A DNA stretch of 47,019 nucleotides from Candidatus Gemmiger stercoripullorum (GTDB taxonomy: Bacteria; Bacillota; Clostridia; Oscillospirales; Ruminococcaceae). Location: contig DWXD01000043.1 in NCBI GenBank assembly GCA_019119365.1, forward strand, positions 1-47,019, given 5' to 3'. Position 1 is the stretch's first letter. Every line of letters begins with the position of its first letter. The position numbers and the translations under genes were made by a program. Shown here in pieces: positions 15,135 to 23,395 of the stretch. Under the pieces are notes generated by a model, which had not been told where the DNA came from, searched no databases, and saw nothing but the letters and a program-made list of their open reading frames with translations.

Positions 15135-16028
15135 TTACCCGGCCGCGAGCTTGCAGCGCACCGTTTCAATAAAGCGCGCCACGTCGGAGGGCGGGTCTTT
15201 CTGGTACAGGATGCCGAACGGGGTTGAAAACTCCCATTCGACCGGCAGCGTCACCAGCGAAGGGTGCACATCCGCCCAGCAGGACAGCGTTACCAGCAGG
15301 CAGCGGTCCTGGACGCAGCGGTTGAACACTTCCATATCATAAAACACCGGCGCGTCGGCCACATGGACCTGCGGGCGGCACAAAAGCTCCTCCCGCAGGC
15401 GGTCCACGGCGGGGGAGTCGCCCGCGCGCAACACTATCACGGTTTCGCCGTCCAGGTCGGCCAAAGTCAGCCGCTCTTTGCACGCCAGCGGGTGTTCGCG
15501 CGGGACGGCAATGCAGTGCGGGCAGCGCGCAACGGGCAAAAAGTTACACCGCTGCAGCCATTGGCGCGAATCGCACGGGCCGATCAGAAAGTCAAACTTC
15601 TGCCCCAGCGCCTCAATCTGTTCAAGGATGCCGTCGTGGTCGTCCTCAAACGGGACGATGTGCAGCCGGTAGCCGGGGAAACGGTCGTTGACCTGATACC
15701 ACAGGTCCATGAACGGCTTGCAGGGGTTCAGGATCGACGTGCCGACACAGAAGGTCTTGTCCACGATGCCGGCCGCCTCCTGCGCTTCGGCCACGGCCGC
15801 CGCCGAAGCGGCGAACATCTGCCGCGCATGCCGGTAGATCACCTGCCCGGCGGGCGTCAGCGCAATGCCGTGGTTGGTGCGCTCAAACAGCCGCAGGTCC
15901 AGGTGGCGTTCCAGGGCGTTGATCTGCTTGATGACCGCCGTGGAGGAAATGTACAGCTTTTCCGCCGCGCGGTTGAAGCTGCCGCAGTCCGCCACGCAGA
16001 CAAAACTTGTCAAAAGCGGGTTGAACAT
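15135..16028 (-). CDS. LysR-family transcriptional regulator
   Basis: 297 residues. The N-terminal winged helix is typical (SFVCVADCGSFNRAAEKLYIS, then INALERHLDLRLFERTNHG, and LTPAG). The C-terminal ~200 residues form the two-lobed effector-binding domain, including the VGTSILNP and LIGPCDS segments. The gene stands immediately upstream of the reductase/ABC/cysG gene set, in the same orientation but with its own terminator. It is therefore the best candidate regulator of that set, as CysB- or Cbl-type LysR proteins are for sulfur genes elsewhere. The effector is unknown. Confidence 0.92.
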   Translation of the reverse strand: MFNPLLTSFVCVADCGSFNRAAEKLYISSTAVIKQINALERHLDLRLFERTNHGIALTPAGQVIYRHARQMFAASAAAVAEAQEAAGIVDKTFCVGTSILNPCKPFMDLWYQVNDRFPGYRLHIVPFEDDHDGILEQIEALGQKFDFLIGPCDSRQWLQRCNFLPVARCPHCIAVPREHPLACKERLTLADLDGETVIVLRAGDSPAVDRLREELLCRPQVHVADAPVFYDMEVFNRCVQDRCLLVTLSCWADVHPSLVTLPVEWEFSTPFGILYQKDPPSDVARFIETVRCKLAAG

Positions 16029-16092
16029 CCCCGGCCCCCCTCCATGCGGCGGCGGTGTTGGCTTTTCCTTCCGCCGCTTTCTTAAAGTTGGC

Positions 16093-16359
16093 TCACACGG
16101 TACCGGCCGTGTCCAGCGGGATCTTGCCCTCCACGCGGTTGATCACATAGTACACCGCGTTTTCCTCCGGCTTGATGTAGATCTTGCAGGAATGAATCCC
16201 CGTCTTGTGCGTCAGGCGGTAATCGGCCCGCGCTTTTTCCACCAGGGCCAGGCAGTTATACTCCACGCCGCCCACCTGCAGGTGGATCTCGGTGGGCTGG
16301 GTGTGCGCTTTCTTTGCGGGACTTTTTTTCACGGCCCTGGCTTCGTTGATATTTGGCAT
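16093..16359 (-). CDS. Small DUF6465-type protein with basic N-terminus
   Basis: 88 residues, starting at ATG 16359 after GGGAGGG. The first ~20 residues are Lys/Ala/Pro-rich (VKKSPAKKAHTQP). The conserved part follows: EIHLQVGGVEYNCLALVEKA, then IYIKPEENAVYYVIN. I recognise this as the small family named DUF6465 in Clostridia. No function is known; the basic tail suggests nucleic-acid contact. It is a single gene facing the DegV operon, with a possible -10 TATACT at 16495-16500. Confidence 0.75.
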   Translation of the reverse strand: MPNINEARAVKKSPAKKAHTQPTEIHLQVGGVEYNCLALVEKARADYRLTHKTGIHSCKIYIKPEENAVYYVINRVEGKIPLDTAGTV

Positions 16360-16629
16360 AGTGTTACCCTCCCGGATTTTTGGAAAACAGCGAACGCTTT
16401 GTTTCCTGCCGGCGTGTATCAAACGCCGTGCCCAAAGGCTTTGGGCGGACCTGCTCGTTCTCTGCATTCTGTTTTCCGCAAAATATATATCATAAGTATA
16501 GCACATCCTGATAAGAAAAGAACAGGGGGGAAGCGGTTTTTCTCAAAGTTTTTTGTAAATCTTTTGCCCATCTTTACCGGTTCTTTACCGCACCGTGACC
16601 CACTTCGCCCCTTTTTGGGGCACGCCGCA
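16360..16629. other. Non-coding divergent region
   Basis: No convincing gene in this stretch. On the minus strand it holds a candidate -10 box (TATACT, 16495-16500) without a good -35, with a 5' leader of about 130 nt for the DUF6465 gene. A small hairpin GCCCC-TTTTT-GGGGC lies at 16609-16623, ahead of the DegV promoter. Confidence 0.5.
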
Positions 16630-16658
16630 TTGACTTTGCCGTGCGGGTGTGCTATCTT
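16630..16658 (+). promoter_or_regulatory. Promoter of the DegV-ICMT-GH3-HD-GYP operon
   Basis: TTGACT (16630-16635), a 17-bp spacer and TATCTT (16653-16658). The leader to ATG 16774 is about 110 nt and AT-rich. Confidence 0.65.
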
Positions 16659-16773
16659 TGTTTATACAAACCATTGTCTTTTGCGCGCGGATACCCGGGC
16701 AAGGGACATTTTTTACAGCCTCTAATAAATAAAGTAAGGAATAAATACTATAAAGTGGTCGGAGGTGTATTCC

Positions 16774-17625
16774 ATGGTCAGGGTGTTCACCAATTCGGTC
16801 TGCGACTTGACCCCGGACCAGGCGCGGGAGCTGGGGGTCACGGTCATCCCGGATGTGATCGCGTTCGGCCCCGGGGAGCAGTATCTCAACAATGTGGAGA
16901 TCGACCCGCCCGCGCTGTATGAAAAACTGGCCCGCTGCCAGGAACTTCCCACCACCTCGCACCCCAACCTGGACCAGTACATGCAGGCGTTCCGCAGCGC
17001 GCAGGACGCCGGCGAGATTCTCTGCATCACGCTCACAAGCAGGATGTCCGGCTCCTACAACACGGCCTGTACGGCGTGCCGCCTGCTGCGGGAGCAGGGC
17101 TTTCAAACGCCGGTCACGGTGTGGGATTCGCTCCAGGTCTCGTTTGGCCTGGCCTATCTGGTGCGGGCGGCCGCCCGCCTGGCCGCCGGGGGCGCGGATG
17201 CGGCGGCCATTGTCGCCGCGCTCGAAGCGCTGCGCCCGAACGTCGGCGTCTATTTTGTGATGGAATCGCTTGAAAACGCCCGCCGCGGCGGCCGTGTGGG
17301 CGCGATCCGCGTGCTGGCGGCCGACCTGCTCAAAGTCAAGCCGATCCTTGCCTTTCGCGACGGCCTTGTGCGCGACATCGGCATTGTGCGCGGCTTTGAC
17401 AACGCCGTCAGCCGCGTGCTGGAGCTGTACAGCCAGCGCGCCGAATTCGGCGGGGAAGTGTACCTCTTCCATGCCGACCGCCCGGCGCTAGCACAGCAGT
17501 GCCGCGAACGCCTGCTGCAGATCGACCCGGCCGCCCGCGTCACGGTCAGCTGGGTGGGCGCGGTCATCGGCATCTACACCGGGGCGGGGGCGCTGGGCCT
17601 GGCCTTTGCGCAGAAACCGCAGTGA
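16774..17625 (+). CDS. DegV-family fatty-acid-binding protein (first of two)
   Basis: 283 residues. DegV landmarks: N-terminal FTNSVCDLTPDQARELGVTVIP, then PTTSHPNLDQY, the LTSRMSGSYNTA loop that contacts the fatty-acid carboxylate, and MESLENARRGGRVG. In characterised bacteria this family (FakB) hands fatty acids to the kinase FakA for phosphorylation. No fakA is in the window. The ATG at 16774 follows GGAGG with 8-bp spacing. The stop overlaps the start of the next gene by four bases. It heads an operon whose other members act on membranes or acyl acids, which fits lipid binding. Confidence 0.92.
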   Translation: MVRVFTNSVCDLTPDQARELGVTVIPDVIAFGPGEQYLNNVEIDPPALYEKLARCQELPTTSHPNLDQYMQAFRSAQDAGEILCITLTSRMSGSYNTACTACRLLREQGFQTPVTVWDSLQVSFGLAYLVRAAARLAAGGADAAAIVAALEALRPNVGVYFVMESLENARRGGRVGAIRVLAADLLKVKPILAFRDGLVRDIGIVRGFDNAVSRVLELYSQRAEFGGEVYLFHADRPALAQQCRERLLQIDPAARVTVSWVGAVIGIYTGAGALGLAFAQKPQ

Positions 17626-18224
17626 GCGCGCTTTTTCTGGCGCTGGGCGCCGCGGCGTTCGGCCTGATGGCTTTGTCGGATGCGCTCACGGTGCTGTACA
17701 AGCGCCCCTGGGGCGGGCGGCTGTTTGCGGCGGGCGGCGCGCTGCTGGCGCTTTCCACCGCGGGGCTGCTCGCGCTGCGGGGCCTCCCGCGCCTGCGCGC
17801 GCTGGGCTGGTGGGCGCTGGCGGCGCTGGTGCTGGCCCTGCTCGGCTATACGCTGCTGGCGGCCCTGCATGCGGGCGGCAGCGGCGCGCTTCCGCCGCGG
17901 CCCGGCGCGCTGCGCCCGCTTGTCGATACCGGCGTCTATGCGCTGTGCCGCCACCCGGGCGTTTTGTGGCTGGGCGGGTTTTACCTTTTTGCCTGGCTGG
18001 CCGCCGGGGGCGCGGCGCTGCTGGCGGCTTTTGCCTTATACACGGCGCTGGATGCGCTGTATGTGTTGTGGCAGGACCGCGTGATCTTCCCGGTCAGCAT
18101 CGAGCATTACGCCGCGTACCGCCGCAGCACCCCGTTCCTGCTGCCCACGGCCGCCAGCCTGCGCCGCTGCCTGGCCACGCTGTCAGTTAAATCAAACGGA
18201 AAACGAACCGATCCGAAGGGATGA
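17622..18224 (+). CDS. Integral membrane methyltransferase-like protein (ICMT/PEMT type)
   Basis: 200 residues starting at GTG 17622, which overlaps the DegV stop (GTGA). There are about five hydrophobic segments. The C-terminal half contains VDTGVYALCRHPGVLWLGG, matching the GxYxxxRHPxYxG S-adenosylmethionine-binding motif of isoprenylcysteine carboxyl methyltransferases and phospholipid methyltransferases. A later IEHYAAYRRSTPFLLP matches the ExxYxxYxxxxPxxxP end of that fold. The methyl acceptor is unknown and is likely a lipid or membrane-bound small molecule. The gene is seven bases from the GH3-like gene. Confidence 0.72.
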   Translation: MSALFLALGAAAFGLMALSDALTVLYKRPWGGRLFAAGGALLALSTAGLLALRGLPRLRALGWWALAALVLALLGYTLLAALHAGGSGALPPRPGALRPLVDTGVYALCRHPGVLWLGGFYLFAWLAAGGAALLAAFALYTALDALYVLWQDRVIFPVSIEHYAAYRRSTPFLLPTAASLRRCLATLSVKSNGKRTDPKG

Positions 18225-18231
18225 CCCCGCC

Positions 18232-19860
18232 ATGCAGAAGATGACGTTTGAAGAAAAGCTCAAGCGCTGCCCGCCGGCCGAAGTCTGGCAGGAGTATTGC
18301 GGCTTTTTGTCGCTGTCTTTGCCGGAATATATGGACATTCAAAAGCGGCTGCTGATGGAACAGGTGCAGCTGATGTCCGGCTGCGCCCTGGGCCAGCGCT
18401 TTTTCAAGGGGAATACCCCGTCCACCGTTGAGGAATTCCGCGCCCGCGTGCCGCTGACCCGTTTTGAGGACTACGCCGATGTGCTGCTGCCCCAGCGGGA
18501 GGATATGCTGCCCGCCAAACCGGTCGTCTGGCTGCATACGACCTGGGAAGGCGGCGACTTCCCCTCCAAGCGCGCCCCCTACACCGAGAGCATGCTCGAA
18601 ACCTACAAAACGAACATTTTGGCGGCCATGCTGCTGTCCACCAGCCGCGGGCCCGGGCACTTCCATGTGCGCCCGGGCTGCCGCGTGCTGTACAGCCTGG
18701 CCCCGATGCCCTATGCGACCGGCATGTTCCCCGACCTCATCAGCTCGGAGATCCACCTGCGCTTTATGCCCTCGGTGCGGGAAGCGCGCAAGATGTCTTT
18801 CGGCCAGCAGATGCGCACGGGCTACAAGCAGGCGGCCAAATACGGCATGAACCTGTTTTTCGGCATGTCCAGCGTACTGTATGGGGCGACCCGCAGCCTC
18901 AACATGCTCGGCGGGGAAAAGAGCTACAGCCTCAAGTCGCTGCTTGGCATGAGCCCGCGCATGCTGTACCGCATTCTGGCGGCCAAATACCGCAGCCGCC
19001 GCGACGGCGCCGCCCTCAAGCCGCGCGATCTGTTCAAGCTCGACGGCTTTGTCTGTGTCGGCACCGACACCGCCCTGTACAAAAACGAACTGGAGGAAGC
19101 CTGGGGTATCCGCCCGCTGGAGATCGCGGGCGGCACCGAGCCTTCCTGCATGGGCACCGAGACCTGGAGCAAAAACGGGCTTGTCTTTTTCCCGGACGCC
19201 TGCTTTTATGAATTCATCCCCGAGAGGGAGCTCTACCAGGAGATGGAGAACCCCGGCTATGTGCCGCACACCTACCTGATGGACGAACTCGTGGCCGGGC
19301 AGAAGTATGAGCTGGTCATCACGGTGCTCAAGGGCGGGGCGTTCCTGCGCTACCGCGTGGGGGATGTCTACCGCTGCCTGCGCCTGCGCAACCCGGCGGA
19401 TGCGCTCAACCTGCCGCAGTTCGAGTATGTCGACCGCATCCCCACCGTCATTGACATCGCCGGGTTCACCCGCATCACCCGGCGGGAGATCGAAACGGTG
19501 CTCAGCCGTTCGCGCCTGCCGGTGGCGGACTGGCTGGCTGTGAAAGAATACGACGAGGCGGGGCACTCCTACCTCGATCTTTACATCGAGCTCAAGACTG
19601 AGGACGAACAGGCCGCGCTGCTCGACTGCCAGATGCTGCAGGAGCTGCTCTCGGTCTATTTCCGTTCCTACGATGGAGACTATAAGGACCTCAAACGCCT
19701 GCTGGGCATGGACCCGCTGCGGATCACGCTGCTCAAAACCGGCACGATGGAACGCTACCGCGCCCGCACCGGCCGCCGCGTGCCGCCGGTGGGCGCCCCG
19801 CGCGAAGTCGTGCTCGACCTGCTCCGCCTGCAGGCCGGGGAGGAAGGGGGCGCGGTATGA
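18232..19860 (+). CDS. GH3-family (auxin-responsive promoter type) acyl-acid amido synthetase-like protein
   Basis: 542 residues, the normal length for the GH3 branch of adenylate-forming enzymes, which join amino acids to carboxylic acids in plants. The segment LTRFEDYADVL matches the conserved PLTxYEDY stretch. The nucleotide-binding motifs are partly altered: motif I reads HTTWEGGDFPSKRAPYTE instead of SSGTTxGxxK; motif II region AGGTEPSCMGTET; and motif III LRYRVGDVYRC is well kept. Cotranscribed with DegV and a membrane methyltransferase upstream and overlapping the HD-GYP gene by four bases (ATGA). The substrate is unknown; a fatty or aromatic acid is plausible from context. Confidence 0.8.
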   Translation: MQKMTFEEKLKRCPPAEVWQEYCGFLSLSLPEYMDIQKRLLMEQVQLMSGCALGQRFFKGNTPSTVEEFRARVPLTRFEDYADVLLPQREDMLPAKPVVWLHTTWEGGDFPSKRAPYTESMLETYKTNILAAMLLSTSRGPGHFHVRPGCRVLYSLAPMPYATGMFPDLISSEIHLRFMPSVREARKMSFGQQMRTGYKQAAKYGMNLFFGMSSVLYGATRSLNMLGGEKSYSLKSLLGMSPRMLYRILAAKYRSRRDGAALKPRDLFKLDGFVCVGTDTALYKNELEEAWGIRPLEIAGGTEPSCMGTETWSKNGLVFFPDACFYEFIPERELYQEMENPGYVPHTYLMDELVAGQKYELVITVLKGGAFLRYRVGDVYRCLRLRNPADALNLPQFEYVDRIPTVIDIAGFTRITRREIETVLSRSRLPVADWLAVKEYDEAGHSYLDLYIELKTEDEQAALLDCQMLQELLSVYFRSYDGDYKDLKRLLGMDPLRITLLKTGTMERYRARTGRRVPPVGAPREVVLDLLRLQAGEEGGAV

Positions 19861-22385
19861 CCCTCAACGAACGCCTTTTCATCGTCGTGCCGCTGGTCTC
19901 GCTGATCTGCAACCTGCTGTTGCTGCTGACCGTGCTGGCCGCGCGCAAAAACCGGCTGGTCAACGCCTTCATCATCCAGCTCTGCGTCTTTACCGCCTGG
20001 ACGGCCGGTTCGCTGTTCATGCGCATGACGGTCTGGCCCGGGCCGGAGTTCTGGTATACGGTCTCGATCACCGGCATTTTTCTTGTGCCGTTCGCGATCT
20101 TCAATTTCGTTTACCGCTATACAGAGTCCAAATGCGCCTTCGTGCGCGCGGCGCTGCTGATCTTCTGGCTTGTGATCACGGTGCTCAACATGGGCAACGT
20201 CTTTATCACCGACCCGCACATGACCGTGGTGCAGGGGGAACGCCGCTTTGAATACGGCGTTTCGCCCTGGCTGGCGCTGCCGCTGCTGATGGCCGTGCTC
20301 ACGCTGGGCCTGGCCGGGGCGCTGATCTGCCAGAGCTGTCGTTCGGGCAGGATGCAGCTGCGCCAGTTTACGCCGGTCATCGCCGGTGTGGCGGTCATGT
20401 TTGTCGGCACGGCTTCGGCCGTGCTGCCGCAGATGGTCTCGCTGCCGGTCGACACGTTTTCCTGCTGCGTCAACGCCGTCTGCCTGTACTATATGCTGTG
20501 CAGGCGGCGCGTGGTGCAGCTGCGCAGCTTTGCCACCGACGCGCCGGTCTATGCGCTGTCGGTCATCTGTTCCGCGCTGATCCTGGCCAACTGGTATCAA
20601 CCGATGCAGGCGTTTCTCGGTCGACTGGTCTCGGGCGGCAGGCAGCTGCGAACGATCACATCGGCGTTGGCCTTTTCGGCCATGACCATGGTGATCTGCG
20701 CGCTGCTGCGCAAGCTGATGGGCAACCTTCTGCTCAAAGGACCGGAGGAACAGGAGGAAGAGATCCGGCGCTTCAGCACCGCGGTCAGCAAGACGCTGCA
20801 CCTGAACGAGCTGCTCAGCCTCTACCGGGATTTTCTGCAGCAGAACCTGCCCGGCTTGAGCGCCCGCGTTTTCCTGCGCGCGGAGGACGGCAGCTATGTC
20901 ATGCAGGACAGTACCAAAATGGAGCTGGCCTGCCGGGATGCGTTTTCGCCCGAACACCCGCTCGTCAGGCTGCTGCAGCAGACCGGCCGCGGCATCACCC
21001 GCGCTGAATTTGCCCGCACCCGCGGCTACCGCGCCATGTGGCAGAAGGAAAAGGACCGGCTCGAGGAGATGGACGCGGCGCTGTTCCAGCCGGTCATGAG
21101 CGGCGAGCGGATGGTCGCGCTCACGGTCTTTTCCGGCCAGCGGCCGGCGCGCGGCCGCCGCACGCCCCAGGGGCAGATGTCCTTCCTGGAATCCACGGCG
21201 GCGGTGCTGGCCATTGCGCTCAACAACGCCCTGCTGTACGAAGCGCTGGAAAAGAAAGCCCAGCGCGACCCGCTGACCAACCTGTACAACCGCAGCTATT
21301 TCCAGGACCATATCCATGAAGAATTTGAACTCTGCCGCCACGAGCAGCTCTCGCTGATGATCGTCAGCTTTGACGATTTCCAACTGTACAACGAGCTGTA
21401 CGGCTCCGCCGAGGGCGACCGCATCCTCAAACGCTTTGGCGAAGCGCTGTGCAGCCTGACCGAAGGCCGCGGCACGGTCGCGCGCTACAGCGGCAAGGAG
21501 TTCGCGGTCAGCTTCCCGTTCGGCTCGGCGGCCGACGCGGCGGCCTGCGCCGAACATGCGCGCGACTGGCTCAACGCCGAGATCCTGCGCTCCGGCGAAC
21601 AGACGCGCAAGTTCTTGACTTTCTGCGTCGGCATCAGCTCCTACCCGGGCAACGCCGTCAATGTGGACGAGCTGTTCACCTACGCGGGCATGGCGCTCTA
21701 TACGGCCAAGAGCAGCGGCAAAAACAAGATCGTGCGCTACCGGCGCGAAAGCGAGGACCGCCGCCGGGCCGAAAGCCTGCAGTCCAAGCGCGAGCTGGCC
21801 GAAAACTGCGCCCCCACCATTTACGCCCTCACCGCCGCTATCGACGCCAAGGACCATTACACCTTCTCGCACTCCAACCATGTGGCCGAATACGCGGCGG
21901 CGCTGGCGCGGGAACTGCAGCTGGACGCCGAGCACGTCGAGATCATCCGCCAGGCGGGGCTGCTGCACGACATTGGCAAGATCGGCACGCCGGAGGCCAT
22001 CCTCTCCAAGACCACGCGCCTGACACAGGAGGAATACGGCATCGTCAAACAGCATGTGGAAGCCTCCATCGCGATGATCCGCTATCTGCCCTCGCTCGAC
22101 TATGTCATCCCCTCGGTGCTCGGGCATCATGAACGCTGGGACGGCAAGGGCTACCCGCGCGGCATTGCGGGCGAGTCCATCCCGGTCGGCGCGCGCTGCC
22201 TCTGCCTGGCCGATTCCTTTGACGCGATGATCTCCCGCCGCAGCTACAAGGAGGCCATGCGCGTGGACCAGGCCCTTGAGGAGATCCGCCGCAACTTGGG
22301 CACCCAGTTCGATCCGGAACTCGGCCGGGTCTTCATCGACCTGGTGGAAAGCGGACGGATGCAGGTGTTCCAGGATACGGTCTGA
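19857..22385 (+). CDS. Membrane sensor with GAF-like, degenerate GGDEF and intact HD-GYP domains (cyclic-di-nucleotide phosphodiesterase)
   Basis: 842 residues. Residues 1-~290 contain about eight transmembrane segments resembling histidine-kinase N-terminal 7TM sensors. Residues ~300-460 look like a GAF domain. Residues ~465-625 are a GGDEF domain (RDPLTNLYNRSYF), but its signature is SGKEF at 545-549, so cyclase activity is unlikely. Residues ~640-830 are HD-GYP with all key motifs: HSNHV, HDIGK starting at His704, HHERWDGKGYPRG. It should hydrolyse c-di-GMP (or a related dinucleotide) under control of the membrane sensor, with the GGDEF as a possible GTP-binding regulator. It overlaps the GH3 gene by four bases. 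Confidence 0.9.
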   Translation: MTLNERLFIVVPLVSLICNLLLLLTVLAARKNRLVNAFIIQLCVFTAWTAGSLFMRMTVWPGPEFWYTVSITGIFLVPFAIFNFVYRYTESKCAFVRAALLIFWLVITVLNMGNVFITDPHMTVVQGERRFEYGVSPWLALPLLMAVLTLGLAGALICQSCRSGRMQLRQFTPVIAGVAVMFVGTASAVLPQMVSLPVDTFSCCVNAVCLYYMLCRRRVVQLRSFATDAPVYALSVICSALILANWYQPMQAFLGRLVSGGRQLRTITSALAFSAMTMVICALLRKLMGNLLLKGPEEQEEEIRRFSTAVSKTLHLNELLSLYRDFLQQNLPGLSARVFLRAEDGSYVMQDSTKMELACRDAFSPEHPLVRLLQQTGRGITRAEFARTRGYRAMWQKEKDRLEEMDAALFQPVMSGERMVALTVFSGQRPARGRRTPQGQMSFLESTAAVLAIALNNALLYEALEKKAQRDPLTNLYNRSYFQDHIHEEFELCRHEQLSLMIVSFDDFQLYNELYGSAEGDRILKRFGEALCSLTEGRGTVARYSGKEFAVSFPFGSAADAAACAEHARDWLNAEILRSGEQTRKFLTFCVGISSYPGNAVNVDELFTYAGMALYTAKSSGKNKIVRYRRESEDRRRAESLQSKRELAENCAPTIYALTAAIDAKDHYTFSHSNHVAEYAAALARELQLDAEHVEIIRQAGLLHDIGKIGTPEAILSKTTRLTQEEYGIVKQHVEASIAMIRYLPSLDYVIPSVLGHHERWDGKGYPRGIAGESIPVGARCLCLADSFDAMISRRSYKEAMRVDQALEEIRRNLGTQFDPELGRVFIDLVESGRMQVFQDTV

Positions 22386-22476
22386 ACGCCGATGTGCCGC
22401 CAAAATCCCGGCTGCCGCCGCGCAAAGGAAATGGCAACCGGGCAAAACGCAGCCCCGGTCAGCAGCGAGAACAAGC

Positions 22477-22523
22477 AAAACGACCCGCAGGGAAGCCTTG
22501 GCTTCCGTGCGGGTCGTTTTTTT
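22477..22523. terminator. Bidirectional terminator after the HD-GYP gene
   Basis: An interrupted ~20-bp stem (22477-22498 with 22500-22520) has a T7 run on the plus strand and AAAA at its left base giving T-rich sequence on the minus strand. It also serves the convergent membrane protein gene. Confidence 0.9.
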
Positions 22524-22589
22524 CGGTTTGTCTGGTTTGTCTTTATCAAGAAATAAGCAGACGGACCGGGCGGCGGCTCCGTCCGGGCC

Positions 22590-23372
22590 TCAGCGGTTCC
22601 GGTGCCGGACGCAGATCAGAGCGACCAGGGCGCAGAACAAAACAAAGGCGAGCCCCAGCAGGGGAAAATAGTAGTCGGAGGGCAGCCGGCCCACGGCCGG
22701 GTGGCACAGCACGCACGCCGCTGCAGCGCCGGCCAGCAGCGCGGCGCAGGCGACCACCCAGGCCAGCAGCGGGTCCCCGGGGCGTTCCAGGCGGCAGTCG
22801 GCCGGCTGGCGCTGTTCCAGCAGCCGCAGCAGGTCGGGGGTGCGCAGCGCCCTCCCCAGCGAATAAAAGCGCCGGGCTGTGCCGCCGTTCGGCATCTTCA
22901 CCCGGCAGGTCACGGTCAGCCGCCCGGGGGTCTCGCGGATCGACTCCACCTCCAGGATCTCCGGCTCCAGCCCGGTCAGGCTTTTGGGCTCCTGCAGGTG
23001 GGCGGCCAGCACGCCGCCCGCCACCATATTGCGCAGCCGGCGCTGCAGCCGCACAAACCAGAACAGGTCCGCCCGGCGGAACTGCGTGTCCTCCCGGGCG
23101 TTCACGGCAAACAGCCGCCCGGCGTCGTCCAGGCAGAAGATCAGACAGAGGTCCGCTAGCCGCCGGGCCGCCCCGAAGGCCAGCCCCAGCAGGCCGGCTG
23201 TCACGATCAGGAAGGCAGCCGTCGCCACGGCGGCAATCGGCAGGCCGCAGGCGATGGCCAGCAGGGGAGACAGGCACAGGCCGCCGAACAGCAGGAAGAT
23301 CCCCGCCAGCAGACCGATCCCCAGGCGGGTCACACCGCCCTGCACGCCCTTTGGGTCATACCAGATCTTCAC
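22590..23372 (-). CDS. Membrane protein of unknown function
   Basis: 260 residues, starting at GTG 23372 with AAAGGA seven bases before. Two hydrophobic segments lie near residues 15-70. A soluble middle part of ~110 residues follows (it starts after GAARRLADLCLIFCLDD), and two more membrane segments lie close to the C-terminus, which ends CVRHRNR. I do not recognise a family. It lies 23 bp downstream of the second DegV gene on the same strand, so the two probably share a transcript. Confidence 0.7.
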   Translation of the reverse strand: MKIWYDPKGVQGGVTRLGIGLLAGIFLLFGGLCLSPLLAIACGLPIAAVATAAFLIVTAGLLGLAFGAARRLADLCLIFCLDDAGRLFAVNAREDTQFRRADLFWFVRLQRRLRNMVAGGVLAAHLQEPKSLTGLEPEILEVESIRETPGRLTVTCRVKMPNGGTARRFYSLGRALRTPDLLRLLEQRQPADCRLERPGDPLLAWVVACAALLAGAAAACVLCHPAVGRLPSDYYFPLLGLAFVLFCALVALICVRHRNR

Positions 23373-23395
23373 GGTTTCGTCCTTTCCGCCGGCGC

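Noticed and set aside
19755-22478. About 900-codon open frame antisense to the GGDEF/HD-GYP gene
   Set aside because: Composition is Arg/Gln/His/Ala-rich without domains, and it runs through the GH3 end and the terminator; it is a shadow of the sense genes.
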